Of a stretch of 64,000 bases of DNA, positions 21,641-29,643 are shown one piece after another. Within the stretch, counting starts at the first letter, position 1; the number at the start of each line of letters is the position of its first letter. The position numbers and the translations under genes are program-made. This stretch comes from Mycolicibacterium phlei (GTDB lineage Bacteria > Actinomycetota > Actinomycetes > Mycobacteriales > Mycobacteriaceae): the NCBI RefSeq assembly GCF_001583415.1, contig NZ_CP014475.1, positions 2,294,001 through 2,358,000 on the forward strand, in the 5' to 3' direction. The notes beneath the pieces were generated by a model. The model made no database searches, was not told the DNA's origin, and saw only the letters and a program-made list of their open reading frames with translations.

Positions 21641-23404
21641 CTACTCCTCGGCCAGTGCCAACCAGCTCTCCTCGAGCTCGTCCTTACGCGAAAGCAGTTC
21701 CTGCAGTTCGGTGTTGAGCTCGGCGAGGCGGACGTGGTCGTTGGCGGCCTCGGCCATCGTCTCGTGCAGCGCGGTGATGCGGTCCTCGAGCTTGCTGAGC
21801 TGACCCTCGATGCGGGCCATCTCCTTGCTCGCCCGGCGTTCCCGCGCCGCCGCGGACTCGCCCTTCGGTTGCGCCGACTTCTGTTGCGGCGCAGCCGAGG
21901 CCGCCGACGCCCTGGCCGCCCGGTCGGCCAGGTACTGCTCGACGCCGCCGGGCAGCAGATCGCAGCGGCCGCCGCCGGTGAGCGCGTAGGTCACGTCGGA
22001 CACCCGCTCCAGGAAGTAGCGGTCGTGGGAGACCACGATCAGCGTGCCCGGCCAGCCGTCGAGGTAATCCTCGATGACGGTCAGCGTGTCGATGTCCAGA
22101 TCGTTGGTCGGCTCGTCGAGCAGCAGCACGTTCGGCTCGTCGAGCAGCATCCGCAGGAACTGCAACCGGCGGCGCTCACCACCGGACAGATCAGCGATCT
22201 TGGTGGTCAGCTTGTCGCCGGTGAACCCGAAGTCGCGCAGCAGCGTGTCCGCGGTGATCTCCCGGCCGCCCGCCAGTTCGGTGACGCGACGGCGGTTCTC
22301 GACCGCGTCGAGCACCCGGTCGTTGCCGTCGAGCTCGGCCAGCGCCTGGCTCAGGTACCCGATCCGCAGCGTGGCGCCGCGCTTGATCGTGCCCGACGTC
22401 GGCGCCAGCTCACCGGCCAGCAGCCGCAGCACCGTGGTCTTGCCGGTGCCGTTGACCCCGACCAGCCCGATACGCGCACCGGGCCCGATCGACCAGTCCA
22501 GCTTGTCGAGCACGACGTTGTCGCCGGCCTCCAGCCGCACCCGGTGCAGGTCGAACACGTCCTTGCCCAGCCGGGTGGTGGCAAAGCGCTGCAGCACCAA
22601 CGAATCTCGCGGCGGCGGCTCGTTGGCGATCAGCTCGTTGGCCGCCTGGATGCGGAACTTCGGCTTCGAGGTGCGCGCCGGCGGGCCGCGGCGCAGCCAC
22701 GCCAGTTCCTTGCGCATCAGGTTCTGCCTGCGCGCCTCGGCGCCGGCGGCCAGCCGCATCCGCTCGGCGCGGGCCAGCACGTACGCCGCGTAGCCGCCGT
22801 CGTAGGCGTCGACGGTGCCGTCGTGCACCTCCCAGGTGCGGGTGCACACCGCGTCGAGGAACCAGCGGTCGTGGCTGACCACCACCAGCGCCTTGGCGCG
22901 GCGCCGGTTGAGGTGCTCGGCCAGCCAGGCGATCACCTCGACGTCGAGATGGTTGGTCGGCTCGTCGAGCACCAGCACGTCGTGGCCTGCGATCAGCTGG
23001 GCCGCCAGCGCCACCCGGCGCCGCTCCCCACCGGACAGCGCCCCGACCGTGCGGTCCAGGTCGACTCCGCCCAGCAGATGCGACACCACGTCGCGGGTCT
23101 CGGGTTCGGCCGCCCAGACATGGTCGGCGCGGCCGCCGACGATGACCTCGCGCACGGTGGCGTCGGCGGCGAAGTCGTCGCTCTGGTGCAGGTAGCCGAC
23201 CGACAGCCCCGAGGTGTGGGTGACCCGGCCCGAATCGGGTTCGCGGGTGCGGGTCAGGATCTGCAGCAGCGTCGATTTGCCGTCGCCGTTGCGGCCTACC
23301 ACGCCGACGGCGTCGCCCTCCTCGACACCCAGGCTGACCCCGTTCAACAGGGTGCGGGTGCCGTAGGAGACCGTCGCGCGTTCGACGTTGATGAGGTTCG
23401 CCAT
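21641..23404 (-). CDS. ABC-F family ATPase (Uup-like)
   Basis: A cytosolic twin-ATPase of 587 residues without membrane segments. Two complete nucleotide sites: Walker A GRNGDGKST and GVNGTGKTT, two LSGGERRR signatures, and Walker B LVLDEPTNHLD and LLLDEPTNDLD. The linker between the domains (about 235-300) is the ribosome P-site tRNA-interaction region of ABC-F proteins, and the C-terminal ~85 residues (LAD onward, Glu/Lys-rich) form a Uup-type coiled coil. It probably acts on stalled ribosomes or as an antibiotic-resistance factor. By position it may be the intact counterpart of M. tuberculosis Rv1667c/Rv1668c, annotated there as two parts (from memory). Confidence 0.9.
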   Translation of the reverse strand: MANLINVERATVSYGTRTLLNGVSLGVEEGDAVGVVGRNGDGKSTLLQILTRTREPDSGRVTHTSGLSVGYLHQSDDFAADATVREVIVGGRADHVWAAEPETRDVVSHLLGGVDLDRTVGALSGGERRRVALAAQLIAGHDVLVLDEPTNHLDVEVIAWLAEHLNRRRAKALVVVSHDRWFLDAVCTRTWEVHDGTVDAYDGGYAAYVLARAERMRLAAGAEARRQNLMRKELAWLRRGPPARTSKPKFRIQAANELIANEPPPRDSLVLQRFATTRLGKDVFDLHRVRLEAGDNVVLDKLDWSIGPGARIGLVGVNGTGKTTVLRLLAGELAPTSGTIKRGATLRIGYLSQALAELDGNDRVLDAVENRRRVTELAGGREITADTLLRDFGFTGDKLTTKIADLSGGERRRLQFLRMLLDEPNVLLLDEPTNDLDIDTLTVIEDYLDGWPGTLIVVSHDRYFLERVSDVTYALTGGGRCDLLPGGVEQYLADRAARASAASAAPQQKSAQPKGESAAARERRASKEMARIEGQLSKLEDRITALHETMAEAANDHVRLAELNTELQELLSRKDELEESWLALAEE

Positions 23405-23453
23405 TGCTCAGCGATGATAGGTCGGCCCGCCATCAGACATTGCTCTGGAGGTT

Positions 23454-23501
23454 GGTTGACGTTAACCCCGTGTTCGCAGCACTCATCTACACAAGTAGAT
23501 G
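23454..23501. promoter_or_regulatory. phnD upstream region: candidate operators
   Basis: The 126 nt between the ABC-F gene and phnD hold two palindromes: GGTTGAC/GTTAACC (23454-23467, 6 of 7 pairs) and CATCTAC-ACAA-GTAGATG (23484-23501, perfect 7-bp arms). Two adjacent 11-mers beginning GTT (GTTAACCCCGT at 23461-23471 and GTTCGCAGCAC at 23472-23482) resemble an actinobacterial PHO box. Either palindrome could be the PhnF site; the direct repeat could bind a RegX3/PhoP-type phosphate regulator. A TTGACG at 23457 is a possible -35, but no convincing -10 was found. Confidence 0.5.
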
Positions 23502-23530
23502 CCAACAGTGGAATCAAGGACGGGGAAGCA

Positions 23531-24421
23531 ATGTCTGCACGCGGGTTGATCGCGAGCGCCGTGGCAGTTCTCACCGCGGCCGCGGTGACAGTGGGCTGCA
23601 GTAGTGAATCATCCGACACCGCCCAGCCGGACACGGTGCGTCTGGCGGTGACCGACCTGCAGGGCCTCGAGGAACTGCAGCGCGAGTTCGGCGCCTTCAA
23701 GGACGAGTTCGAGAAGCAGTCCGGTCTCAAGATCGACTTCTTCGCGGTCAACGACCGCACCGCCGCGGCTGCCGCGCTCGGTGCCGACCGGGTGGATGTG
23801 GTGTTCACCGGGCCCGCCGAATACGTCGTCATCCACGAGAAGACCGGCGCCGAGCCGATCGTCGCGATCGAGCGCGACGGGTACCGCTCGGTGGTCTACA
23901 CCCGCACGGACACCGGAATCACCAGCCTGGACCAGTTGCGGGGCAAGAAGGTCGCGATGAGTGACGTCGGCTCCACCAGCGGCCACCTCGGGCCGTCGCA
24001 GATTCTCGCCGACGCCGGCCTGACCCCCGGCGCCGACGTCGAGGTCCTCACCGTGGGTGACACGGTGCACGAATCGCTGCGGCGCGGTGACGTGGACGCG
24101 GTCGGGATCGGCCACCACGACTACGAGGAGTTCATGGCCGAGGACGACCCGGCGCAGTACCGCATCGTCGCCGAGGGCCCGACGCTGCCACCGGATCTGC
24201 TGATGGCCCGCGAGGGACTCGACCCGCAGATCGTCGCCACGATCCGGGAGACCTTCAACGACCACTTCGACACGCTGCTGCCGGCGATGCTGGAGGGCAA
24301 GGACAACGCCAAATACGAGAACGCCAAGCTCGTCAACGTCACCGACGCCGATTACGACGAGGTGCGCGAGATGTACCGCGCCGTCGGGGTCAACGACTTC
24401 TCACAGTTCCTGGGCGACTGA
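23531..24421 (+). CDS. phnD: Phosphonate ABC transporter substrate-binding lipoprotein
   Basis: Captures phosphonate outside the membrane for PhnCE. The 296-residue precursor has a lipoprotein signal peptide ending in the lipobox VTVGC (Cys24 lipidated), then a PhnD/SsuA type II binding fold. Family features: a conserved substrate-region serine/threonine pair in SDVGSTSGHLGPSQIL, and DVVFTGPAEYVV. The start ATG has a GGGGAAG site. It is the first gene of the phn operon, 1 nt before phnC. Phosphite or 2-aminoethylphosphonate specificity cannot be told from sequence, but the downstream C-P lyase argues for organophosphonates. Confidence 0.93.
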   Translation: MSARGLIASAVAVLTAAAVTVGCSSESSDTAQPDTVRLAVTDLQGLEELQREFGAFKDEFEKQSGLKIDFFAVNDRTAAAAALGADRVDVVFTGPAEYVVIHEKTGAEPIVAIERDGYRSVVYTRTDTGITSLDQLRGKKVAMSDVGSTSGHLGPSQILADAGLTPGADVEVLTVGDTVHESLRRGDVDAVGIGHHDYEEFMAEDDPAQYRIVAEGPTLPPDLLMAREGLDPQIVATIRETFNDHFDTLLPAMLEGKDNAKYENAKLVNVTDADYDEVREMYRAVGVNDFSQFLGD

Positions 24422-24422
24422 C

Positions 24423-25217
24423 GTGGCAGCTCCGGTCACCCCCGCTGTCGAAACCGCCGCCTCGACCGACACCGCCATCGAGATCGCGAATCTGACTGTG
24501 CGCTACCGCCGTAACGCCGTCGCGCTGTCGGGTGTCAACCTGGCCGTGCCCGACGGACAGATCGTCGCGCTCATCGGCACCAACGGTGCGGGGAAGTCGA
24601 CACTGCTGCGCTGCATGGTACGGCTCATCGAACCCGCAGGTGGCGTCGTCACAATCTGCGGCACCCGCGTCACCGGGGCGTCGCGGCGCGCGCTGCGCGA
24701 GGTCCGCCGCGACGTCGGGTTCGTCTTCCAGCGCTTCCACCTGATCCCGCGGTTGTCGGCGTTCCACAACGTCGTGCACGGAGCGATGGGACGTTACGGT
24801 ATGCGCTGCGCCTGGCCGCTGACCGCACCCGAGAGCATGCGTGAGTGGGCGATGGAGTCACTCGACCGGGTCGGACTGGCCGCAGTCGCGGACCGGCGGG
24901 TCGACACGCTCAGCGGCGGACAGCAACAGCGGGTTGCGATCGCCCGGATGCTCATGCAGCAGCCGCGGGTCATCCTGGCCGACGAGCCGGTGGCCAGCCT
25001 CGATCCCGCGTCGGCGACCGCGGTGATGGACCTGATGTGCGAGATCGCCGCCGAGCGGGGCGTCACAGTGGTGGCAGCCCTGCACCAGGTGGACCTGGCG
25101 CTGCGGTACGCGGACCGGGTCGTCGGGCTGCGCGACGGTCGCGTCGACTTCGACCGGGCTGCTCGGGAATGCGATGCGGCCCAACTGGGTTCGATCTACG
25201 CCCAGGCGGTGTCGTGA
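24423..25217 (+). CDS. phnC: Phosphonate ABC transporter ATPase
   Basis: The ATPase of the PhnCDE importer, 264 residues from a GTG. All ABC elements are intact: Walker A GTNGAGKST, Q-loop VFQRFHLIPRLS, signature LSGGQQQRVAIAR, Walker B ILADEPVASLD and H-switch ALHQVDLA. The RFHLIPRLSAFHNV stretch after the Q-loop is typical of PhnC. An acidic, Ala-rich 20-residue N-terminal tail precedes the domain. Confidence 0.95.
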   Translation: MAAPVTPAVETAASTDTAIEIANLTVRYRRNAVALSGVNLAVPDGQIVALIGTNGAGKSTLLRCMVRLIEPAGGVVTICGTRVTGASRRALREVRRDVGFVFQRFHLIPRLSAFHNVVHGAMGRYGMRCAWPLTAPESMREWAMESLDRVGLAAVADRRVDTLSGGQQQRVAIARMLMQQPRVILADEPVASLDPASATAVMDLMCEIAAERGVTVVAALHQVDLALRYADRVVGLRDGRVDFDRAARECDAAQLGSIYAQAVS

Positions 25218-26044
25218 GCGCGATGACCGTGCCGAAACCGACGCGTGCCCCGCTGCCGCCCCGGATCCGCCGCCCCAGCCCGCTGGGCGTGGTCGTGGTG
25301 CTGATCGTCAGCGGTCTGCTGGTGCACGGTTGGATGCAGGGTGCCGCGGTGCGGCCGGACTCGTTGGCGTCCGGCGTCTTCCGGCTCGGCGAGTTCCTCG
25401 ACGACGCGGTGCCGCCCGACGTGAACCGGATCGGCCCGATCCTGCGGGCGCTGCTGGTCACCGTCGAGATGGCGCTGTTGGGCACGATCATCGGCGTGGT
25501 GCTCAGCCTGCCGCTGGCGGTGCTGGCGGCCCGCAACACCACCCCGCACCTGTCGCTGTACGCGCTCAGTCGCGCGGTGATCACCGTCAGCAGGACCATC
25601 CCGGACCTGGTGTGGGGGCTGATCTTCGTCATCGCGGTCGGGTTGGGGCCGGAGGCCGGGGTGCTCGCGATCGCGGTCGACGTGATGGGATTCTGCGGGC
25701 GGTTCTTCGCCGAGAGCATCGAGGACATCGACCCGGGGCGCATCGAGGGGCTGCGGGCACTCGGCGCCCCGCGCCTCGGGGTGCTCGCCGGCGGCGTCAT
25801 TCCGGCCTGTCTGCCGTCGTTCGTCACCACCTCGATGTTCGCGCTGGAGTCCTCGGCACGGTCCTCGGTGGTTCTCGGCCTGGTCGGGGCCGGCGGCATC
25901 GGAATCGAACTGGCCACGTCGATGACCCTGCTGCGCTACGACGAGGCCGCCACGATCATCCTGGCGATCCTCGCAGTTGTCGTTGTGTTCGAACGGATTT
26001 CGTCGGCCATCCGGCGGCGCGTTCTCGGAAGGACAGAGGTGTAG
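25214..26044 (+). CDS. phnE: Phosphonate ABC transporter permease
   Basis: A single permease of 276 residues; the functional importer would be a PhnE homodimer. About six hydrophobic segments are visible, starting near residues 23-40 and 76-108. The cytoplasmic coupling helix (EGLRALGAPRLGVLAGGVIPACLP) is the EAA-type loop that meets PhnC. The GTG start overlaps the phnC stop (GTGA); an ATG three codons later is the alternative. Confidence 0.93.
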   Translation: MSAMTVPKPTRAPLPPRIRRPSPLGVVVVLIVSGLLVHGWMQGAAVRPDSLASGVFRLGEFLDDAVPPDVNRIGPILRALLVTVEMALLGTIIGVVLSLPLAVLAARNTTPHLSLYALSRAVITVSRTIPDLVWGLIFVIAVGLGPEAGVLAIAVDVMGFCGRFFAESIEDIDPGRIEGLRALGAPRLGVLAGGVIPACLPSFVTTSMFALESSARSSVVLGLVGAGGIGIELATSMTLLRYDEAATIILAILAVVVVFERISSAIRRRVLGRTEV

Positions 26045-26779
26045 ATGAGTAGCCTTCTCGATGTGATCAACAGGTACGCCGACCGCCCTGTCTACCGCCA
26101 GCTCAGCGATCTGCTCGAGGCGCAGCTTCTCGAACAGGCCAGCCCCGGCGACAGGCTGCCCAGCGAGGCCGAACTGTCCCAGCAGTACGACGTGAACCGG
26201 CTGACCGTTCGGCGCGCGCTCAACGAGCTCAGCCAGCGCGGACTGATCGAAACCGTGCACGGCAAGGGCTCGTTCGTCGCCGCGCCGGTGGTGCGCTACG
26301 ACATCTCCGCTGGCCGCGACGCCAGCTTCACGCGCAGCATGCGCGACCTTGGTCACCAGGTGAGCATCCGGCTATTGTCGACGGAGATCGTCCGCGACCA
26401 TCCCGACCGGGCTCAACTGCGGACCCGCGGCAGGGTTTTGGTCTGCCGGACGGTCCGCCTCGTCGACGAGCAGCCGTGGTCGGTCTCGGTGACCGCGATT
26501 GGCGCAGAACGCTTTCCGGGCTTGGCGAGGGAATGGTCCGGCGACACGTCGCTGTTCGAGTTCCTGCACGATCGTCACGGCGTCCGGATGCAGCGCGCCT
26601 ACCGGACCTTCTCCTGCAGCCTGGCTGATCCGGAAGAGGCCGAACACCTGCAGATGCGGATCGGGGCGCCGATCCTCGAGATGCGCGGCCTCAACGTCGA
26701 CCAGGACCGGACCCCGGTCGCGGTGGTGTCGCACCGGTTCCGCGGCGACCGTGTCCAGTTCACGGTGGACCTGCGATGA
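26045..26779 (+). CDS. phnF: GntR/HutC-family regulator PhnF
   Basis: A 244-residue repressor with an N-terminal winged helix (residues 10-77: PGDRLPSEAELSQQYDVNRL, TVRRALNELSQRGLI) and a C-terminal UTRA ligand-binding domain (about 95-240). PhnF proteins of this family control phosphonate operons; in M. smegmatis PhnF represses phnDCE. Here it begins directly after the phnE stop and overlaps phnG by 4 nt (ATGA), so it is co-transcribed with the genes it probably represses. Target candidates are the palindromes upstream of phnD. Confidence 0.92.
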   Translation: MSSLLDVINRYADRPVYRQLSDLLEAQLLEQASPGDRLPSEAELSQQYDVNRLTVRRALNELSQRGLIETVHGKGSFVAAPVVRYDISAGRDASFTRSMRDLGHQVSIRLLSTEIVRDHPDRAQLRTRGRVLVCRTVRLVDEQPWSVSVTAIGAERFPGLAREWSGDTSLFEFLHDRHGVRMQRAYRTFSCSLADPEEAEHLQMRIGAPILEMRGLNVDQDRTPVAVVSHRFRGDRVQFTVDLR

Positions 26780-27186
26780 CGCCGGAGGACCGGTTCGCGG
26801 CGCTGGCAGCCGCGGACACGCACGCACTCGAGGAGCTGGCCGACGCGATCCTCGCCTGCGGACCAGATGTCCGGGTGATCGCGGGGCCCGAAGCGGTCAG
26901 CGCACCGGTGCGGCTGCCGGTGCCGGACGGCTCGACCACGGTGATCGGGCACGTGGCCCTGACGCGATGCACCGTGACGCTCGACGGGCAGCGCGGCGAC
27001 GGGATCCGCACTGGATACGACCTGACGGGTGCGGTCGCAGCTGCCGTCTGCGATGCGGAATACGAACGTGCGGGCGCATTTTCGCTGCGCGTGGACGACC
27101 TCTGCCGGACCGCCCGCACCGCCGCTGAAAAAACCCGCAGGCGGCGCGCCACGCTCGTGGCGGCCACGACGCTGGACGAAGCATGA
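26776..27186 (+). CDS. phnG: C-P lyase subunit PhnG
   Basis: A 136-residue subunit of the PhnGHIJ core. With PhnI, PhnH and PhnL it makes ribose-1-phosphonate-5-triphosphate from ATP and phosphonate. Family-typical segments: GHVALTRCTVTLDGQRGDGI and the C-terminal TAAEKTRRRRATLVAATTL. Slightly shorter than the E. coli protein (150 aa). ATGA overlaps on both sides. Confidence 0.92.
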   Translation: MTPEDRFAALAAADTHALEELADAILACGPDVRVIAGPEAVSAPVRLPVPDGSTTVIGHVALTRCTVTLDGQRGDGIRTGYDLTGAVAAAVCDAEYERAGAFSLRVDDLCRTARTAAEKTRRRRATLVAATTLDEA

Positions 27187-27743
27187 GCTGGAATACCGTG
27201 CATGACGGCCGTGAGGCCTTCCTGGCGTGTATGCGGGCGTTCTGCGCGCCGGGTACCCCGGTTGAACTGCCCGCCCGCCCGCGGGTGTGCACGCACCCCG
27301 AACTCGACTGCGCCGCCGCGATCCTGCTCGGGCTGCTCGACCGCGGGCTGGCCCTCGCGGTGTCCGGGCCCGACCCGGCTCCCGGCGTCGCCGCCCGGGT
27401 GATGGCCGACACCGGCGCCGGATGCGCGGACATCCCCGACGCCGACTGGGTTCTGGTGCACGGCCCGGCGGCCGATGCCGTGGCCCGCGCCCGCCGCGGC
27501 ACCCGCCTCGCCCCCGAATCCGGTGCGACGCTGGTCGTCGCGTCGAACAGCACGCCGATCCCGGTGACCATCGCCGGGCCGGGCGTCGCCGCACCCGCCC
27601 GGGTGCTGCTACCGCTCGACGCCGTCACCGCGCACGCCCTCATCGCCGCGAACAGCGCACCGCCATTGGGCGTCGACCTGCTGATCACCACCGCGAACTG
27701 TGTCATCGGGCTGCCCCGCAGCGTGGCTCTGGAGGTGGCCTGA
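27183..27743 (+). CDS. phnH: C-P lyase subunit PhnH
   Basis: A 186-residue PhnH, a non-catalytic dimeric subunit with a fold related to PLP enzymes but no cofactor. Family landmarks are the N-terminal REAFLACMRAFCAPGTPVEL, the LDCAAAILLGLLDRGLAL helix, and the C-terminal PPLGVDLLITTANCVIGLPR. Overlaps phnG by ATGA and phnI by one base. Confidence 0.92.
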   Translation: MSWNTVHDGREAFLACMRAFCAPGTPVELPARPRVCTHPELDCAAAILLGLLDRGLALAVSGPDPAPGVAARVMADTGAGCADIPDADWVLVHGPAADAVARARRGTRLAPESGATLVVASNSTPIPVTIAGPGVAAPARVLLPLDAVTAHALIAANSAPPLGVDLLITTANCVIGLPRSVALEVA

Positions 27744-28795
27744 TGTACGCGAGCATGCAGGAGAACGAGGCGCTGGCCGCCGCCCGGGCCCTCACGCGAC
27801 AGGCTGCGGGTCGGTCCGGCCACCGCACCGACACCAGCCTGCTCGAGGAGCAACTCTGCGCCGAGGCCGGGTTGTGGGAGCCGCACGCAGCCCGCCGCGC
27901 CCTCGACCAGTCCCGAGGTGACCCCGCGCACGCCGTGTCGATGTTGCGGGTGTGGGCGGCGACCCAGCCGCACGTCGACGCGGCGCCGGTCCAACCCGAC
28001 GACCTCACCATCCTGCGCCGGTTGTCGTCGGCGTACCCGCGCGTCCCAGGCGGCCAATGGCTCGGCGTCGCTCCGGAACTCGTCTCCCGCCAACTGAATT
28101 GGGACGGTAACGAGGCCGAAGATCACGAGGACGCAGACCACGAGGACGCAGATCACGAGGACGATCACGGGCACGTCACCGAACCGGTCGCGCCCACCGA
28201 CCCGCCGACACGGGCATCCACGCCCCGGGTGCGCGACCTGCTTGCCGACGCTCCGCTGGTCGCCGCCCCGGCGGACAAGGACGGCGACGACCCCGCGGAC
28301 ACGGTGCTGCTGCCGCCGTACGGCCGTGCCGACCGACTCGCGCTGCTGGCCCGCGGGGAGACCGGCGCGCTGGTCGCGCTGGCGGCACTGATCCTCGGCC
28401 GCCGCCAGGAGGCGGTGATGGTGGAACTGACCGTGGGCGTCGCCGCCGTGCGGGTCGCGCACCCCCGCAGCGGCGTGCCGTGCCCGGTGGCCGAGGTGCC
28501 GATCACCGAGGTCGAAGTGGTTCTCGACGCCGACGTCGACGGCAGACCGGGTCTTGCGACCGGATGGGGCGCGACGCTGGGAACAGCGGAGCGCCGGGCG
28601 ATTTCACTCGCACTGCTCGACGGCGCGATGCGCGCCGACGGCGATCTGCGTGAACCCGTGACATTCGACGAGCAGACCCTTGTCGCCGCTGCCGACGGAC
28701 CGGCGACCACCGGCTTCGTCGAGCACCTGCGACTGCCGCACTACGCCAGCTTCGGGGCCTACCTGTCCCGGGTGGCGGGAAAGGACACGCGATGA
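27743..28795 (+). CDS. phnI: C-P lyase subunit PhnI (nucleosidase)
   Basis: PhnI is the nucleosidase that displaces adenine from ATP or GTP with phosphonate. The 350-residue protein keeps the conserved SAYPRVPGGQWLG block and the C-terminal FVEHLRLPHYASF, whose two histidines match the zinc-site histidines of E. coli PhnI. Between residues 124 and 144, in a region variable in the family, sits an Asp/Glu/His-only tract encoded by a 15-bp tandem repeat. One-base overlap with phnH (TGATG), ATGA with phnJ. Confidence 0.93.
   Translation: MYASMQENEALAAARALTRQAAGRSGHRTDTSLLEEQLCAEAGLWEPHAARRALDQSRGDPAHAVSMLRVWAATQPHVDAAPVQPDDLTILRRLSSAYPRVPGGQWLGVAPELVSRQLNWDGNEAEDHEDADHEDADHEDDHGHVTEPVAPTDPPTRASTPRVRDLLADAPLVAAPADKDGDDPADTVLLPPYGRADRLALLARGETGALVALAALILGRRQEAVMVELTVGVAAVRVAHPRSGVPCPVAEVPITEVEVVLDADVDGRPGLATGWGATLGTAERRAISLALLDGAMRADGDLREPVTFDEQTLVAAADGPATTGFVEHLRLPHYASFGAYLSRVAGKDTR
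28121..28162 (+). repeat. 15-bp tandem repeat inside phnI
   Basis: Units GATCACGAGGACGCA (28121-28135), GACCACGAGGACGCA (28136-28150) and a truncated GATCACGAGGAC (28151-28162), followed by a decayed GATCACGGG. It encodes repeats of Asp-His-Glu-Asp-Ala. Because the unit is a multiple of three, copy number could change without breaking the frame. Confidence 0.85.
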
Positions 28796-29643
28796 CTACC
28801 GTCGCCGAGCTCGCCGCGGCGCACGGCCGCTCCGAGAGCTACGCCTATCTGGACGAGAACACCAAACGCAATGTCCGGCGCGCGATCCTCAAAGCCCTTG
28901 CGATACCGGGCTGGCAGGTGCCCTTCGCGTCCCGGGAGATGCCGGTGGCCAGGGGATGGGGCAGCGGCGGCCTGCAGGTCACGCTGTCGTTGGTCGGTCC
29001 GTCCGACGTCGTCAAGGTCATCGACCAGGGCGACGACCGGTCCTCGAACGCCGCCGGCATGCGCAGTCTGATCAGCTCCTCGGCACGGTGCCGCGAGACC
29101 ACCGACACCGCGGAGGCGACGATCATCCAGAGCCGGCACCGGATTCCGGAGATCGCGCTGCGGCCCGACCAGGTGCTGGTGCTGCAGGTGCCGCATCCCG
29201 AACCGCTGCGACGCGTGGTGCCCGACGAGGTCGCCGCGCTGCGCCACCACGCCGACCGTGACTACACGCCCGCCTGGCTGGACCTCTACGACGCGCACGC
29301 CCGCATCGGCGGCGCCCGCACCGCCGCCGACCACCCGGTGCTCGTCGACGGCAGGCACCTGATGAGCCCGACCCCGATCCCGCGCTACGACGTGCTGCGG
29401 CTCGACGACCGCCCGCATCCGATCCTGCTCGGCGCCGGCCGCCGGGCCCGGCTGACCGCGCTACCGCCGCACACCCGCGTAGAACCGCTCGCGTTCGACG
29501 ACAGCCCGCTGCAACCCGAGACCGCGGACGGGGCGTGCTGGCGTTGCGGCAGTTCGGGGTCTTACCGCGTGGTCGTCGACGACCGGTGGTCCTGCAGCGA
29601 CGCCGACGCGTGCCGAACCCGATCGGAGGCGAGGAACCCTTGA
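28792..29643 (+). CDS. phnJ: C-P lyase radical-SAM subunit PhnJ
   Basis: The enzyme that cleaves the carbon-phosphorus bond through a radical-SAM mechanism, releasing the alkane (methane from methylphosphonate). All four functional cysteines are present: C249 and C252 (CWRC) and C268 ligate the 4Fe-4S cluster, and C274 (CSDADAC) corresponds to the catalytic thiyl cysteine. The glycyl-radical glycine is G40 in AIPGWQVPF. The 283 residues align end to end with E. coli PhnJ, so activity is expected. ATGA overlap with phnI; the stop overlaps a TTG start for phnK. Confidence 0.96.
   Translation: MTTVAELAAAHGRSESYAYLDENTKRNVRRAILKALAIPGWQVPFASREMPVARGWGSGGLQVTLSLVGPSDVVKVIDQGDDRSSNAAGMRSLISSSARCRETTDTAEATIIQSRHRIPEIALRPDQVLVLQVPHPEPLRRVVPDEVAALRHHADRDYTPAWLDLYDAHARIGGARTAADHPVLVDGRHLMSPTPIPRYDVLRLDDRPHPILLGAGRRARLTALPPHTRVEPLAFDDSPLQPETADGACWRCGSSGSYRVVVDDRWSCSDADACRTRSEARNP

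Noticed and set aside
21641..23404. ABC-F gene as the ATPase of a drug or phosphonate transporter
   Set aside because: Two fused ATPase domains with no membrane partner and a Uup coiled coil mark a ribosome-associated ABC-F; it also faces away from the phn genes.
21734..23530. Long 5' extension of phnD reading back across the ABC-F gene
   Set aside because: It is the shadow of the opposite-strand ABC-F. The lipoprotein signal, ribosome site and family length all fix the start at 23531.
28121..28162. The phnI repeats as a CRISPR or satellite
   Set aside because: Units are 15 bp without spacers and lie in a coding frame; they are a coding tandem repeat.
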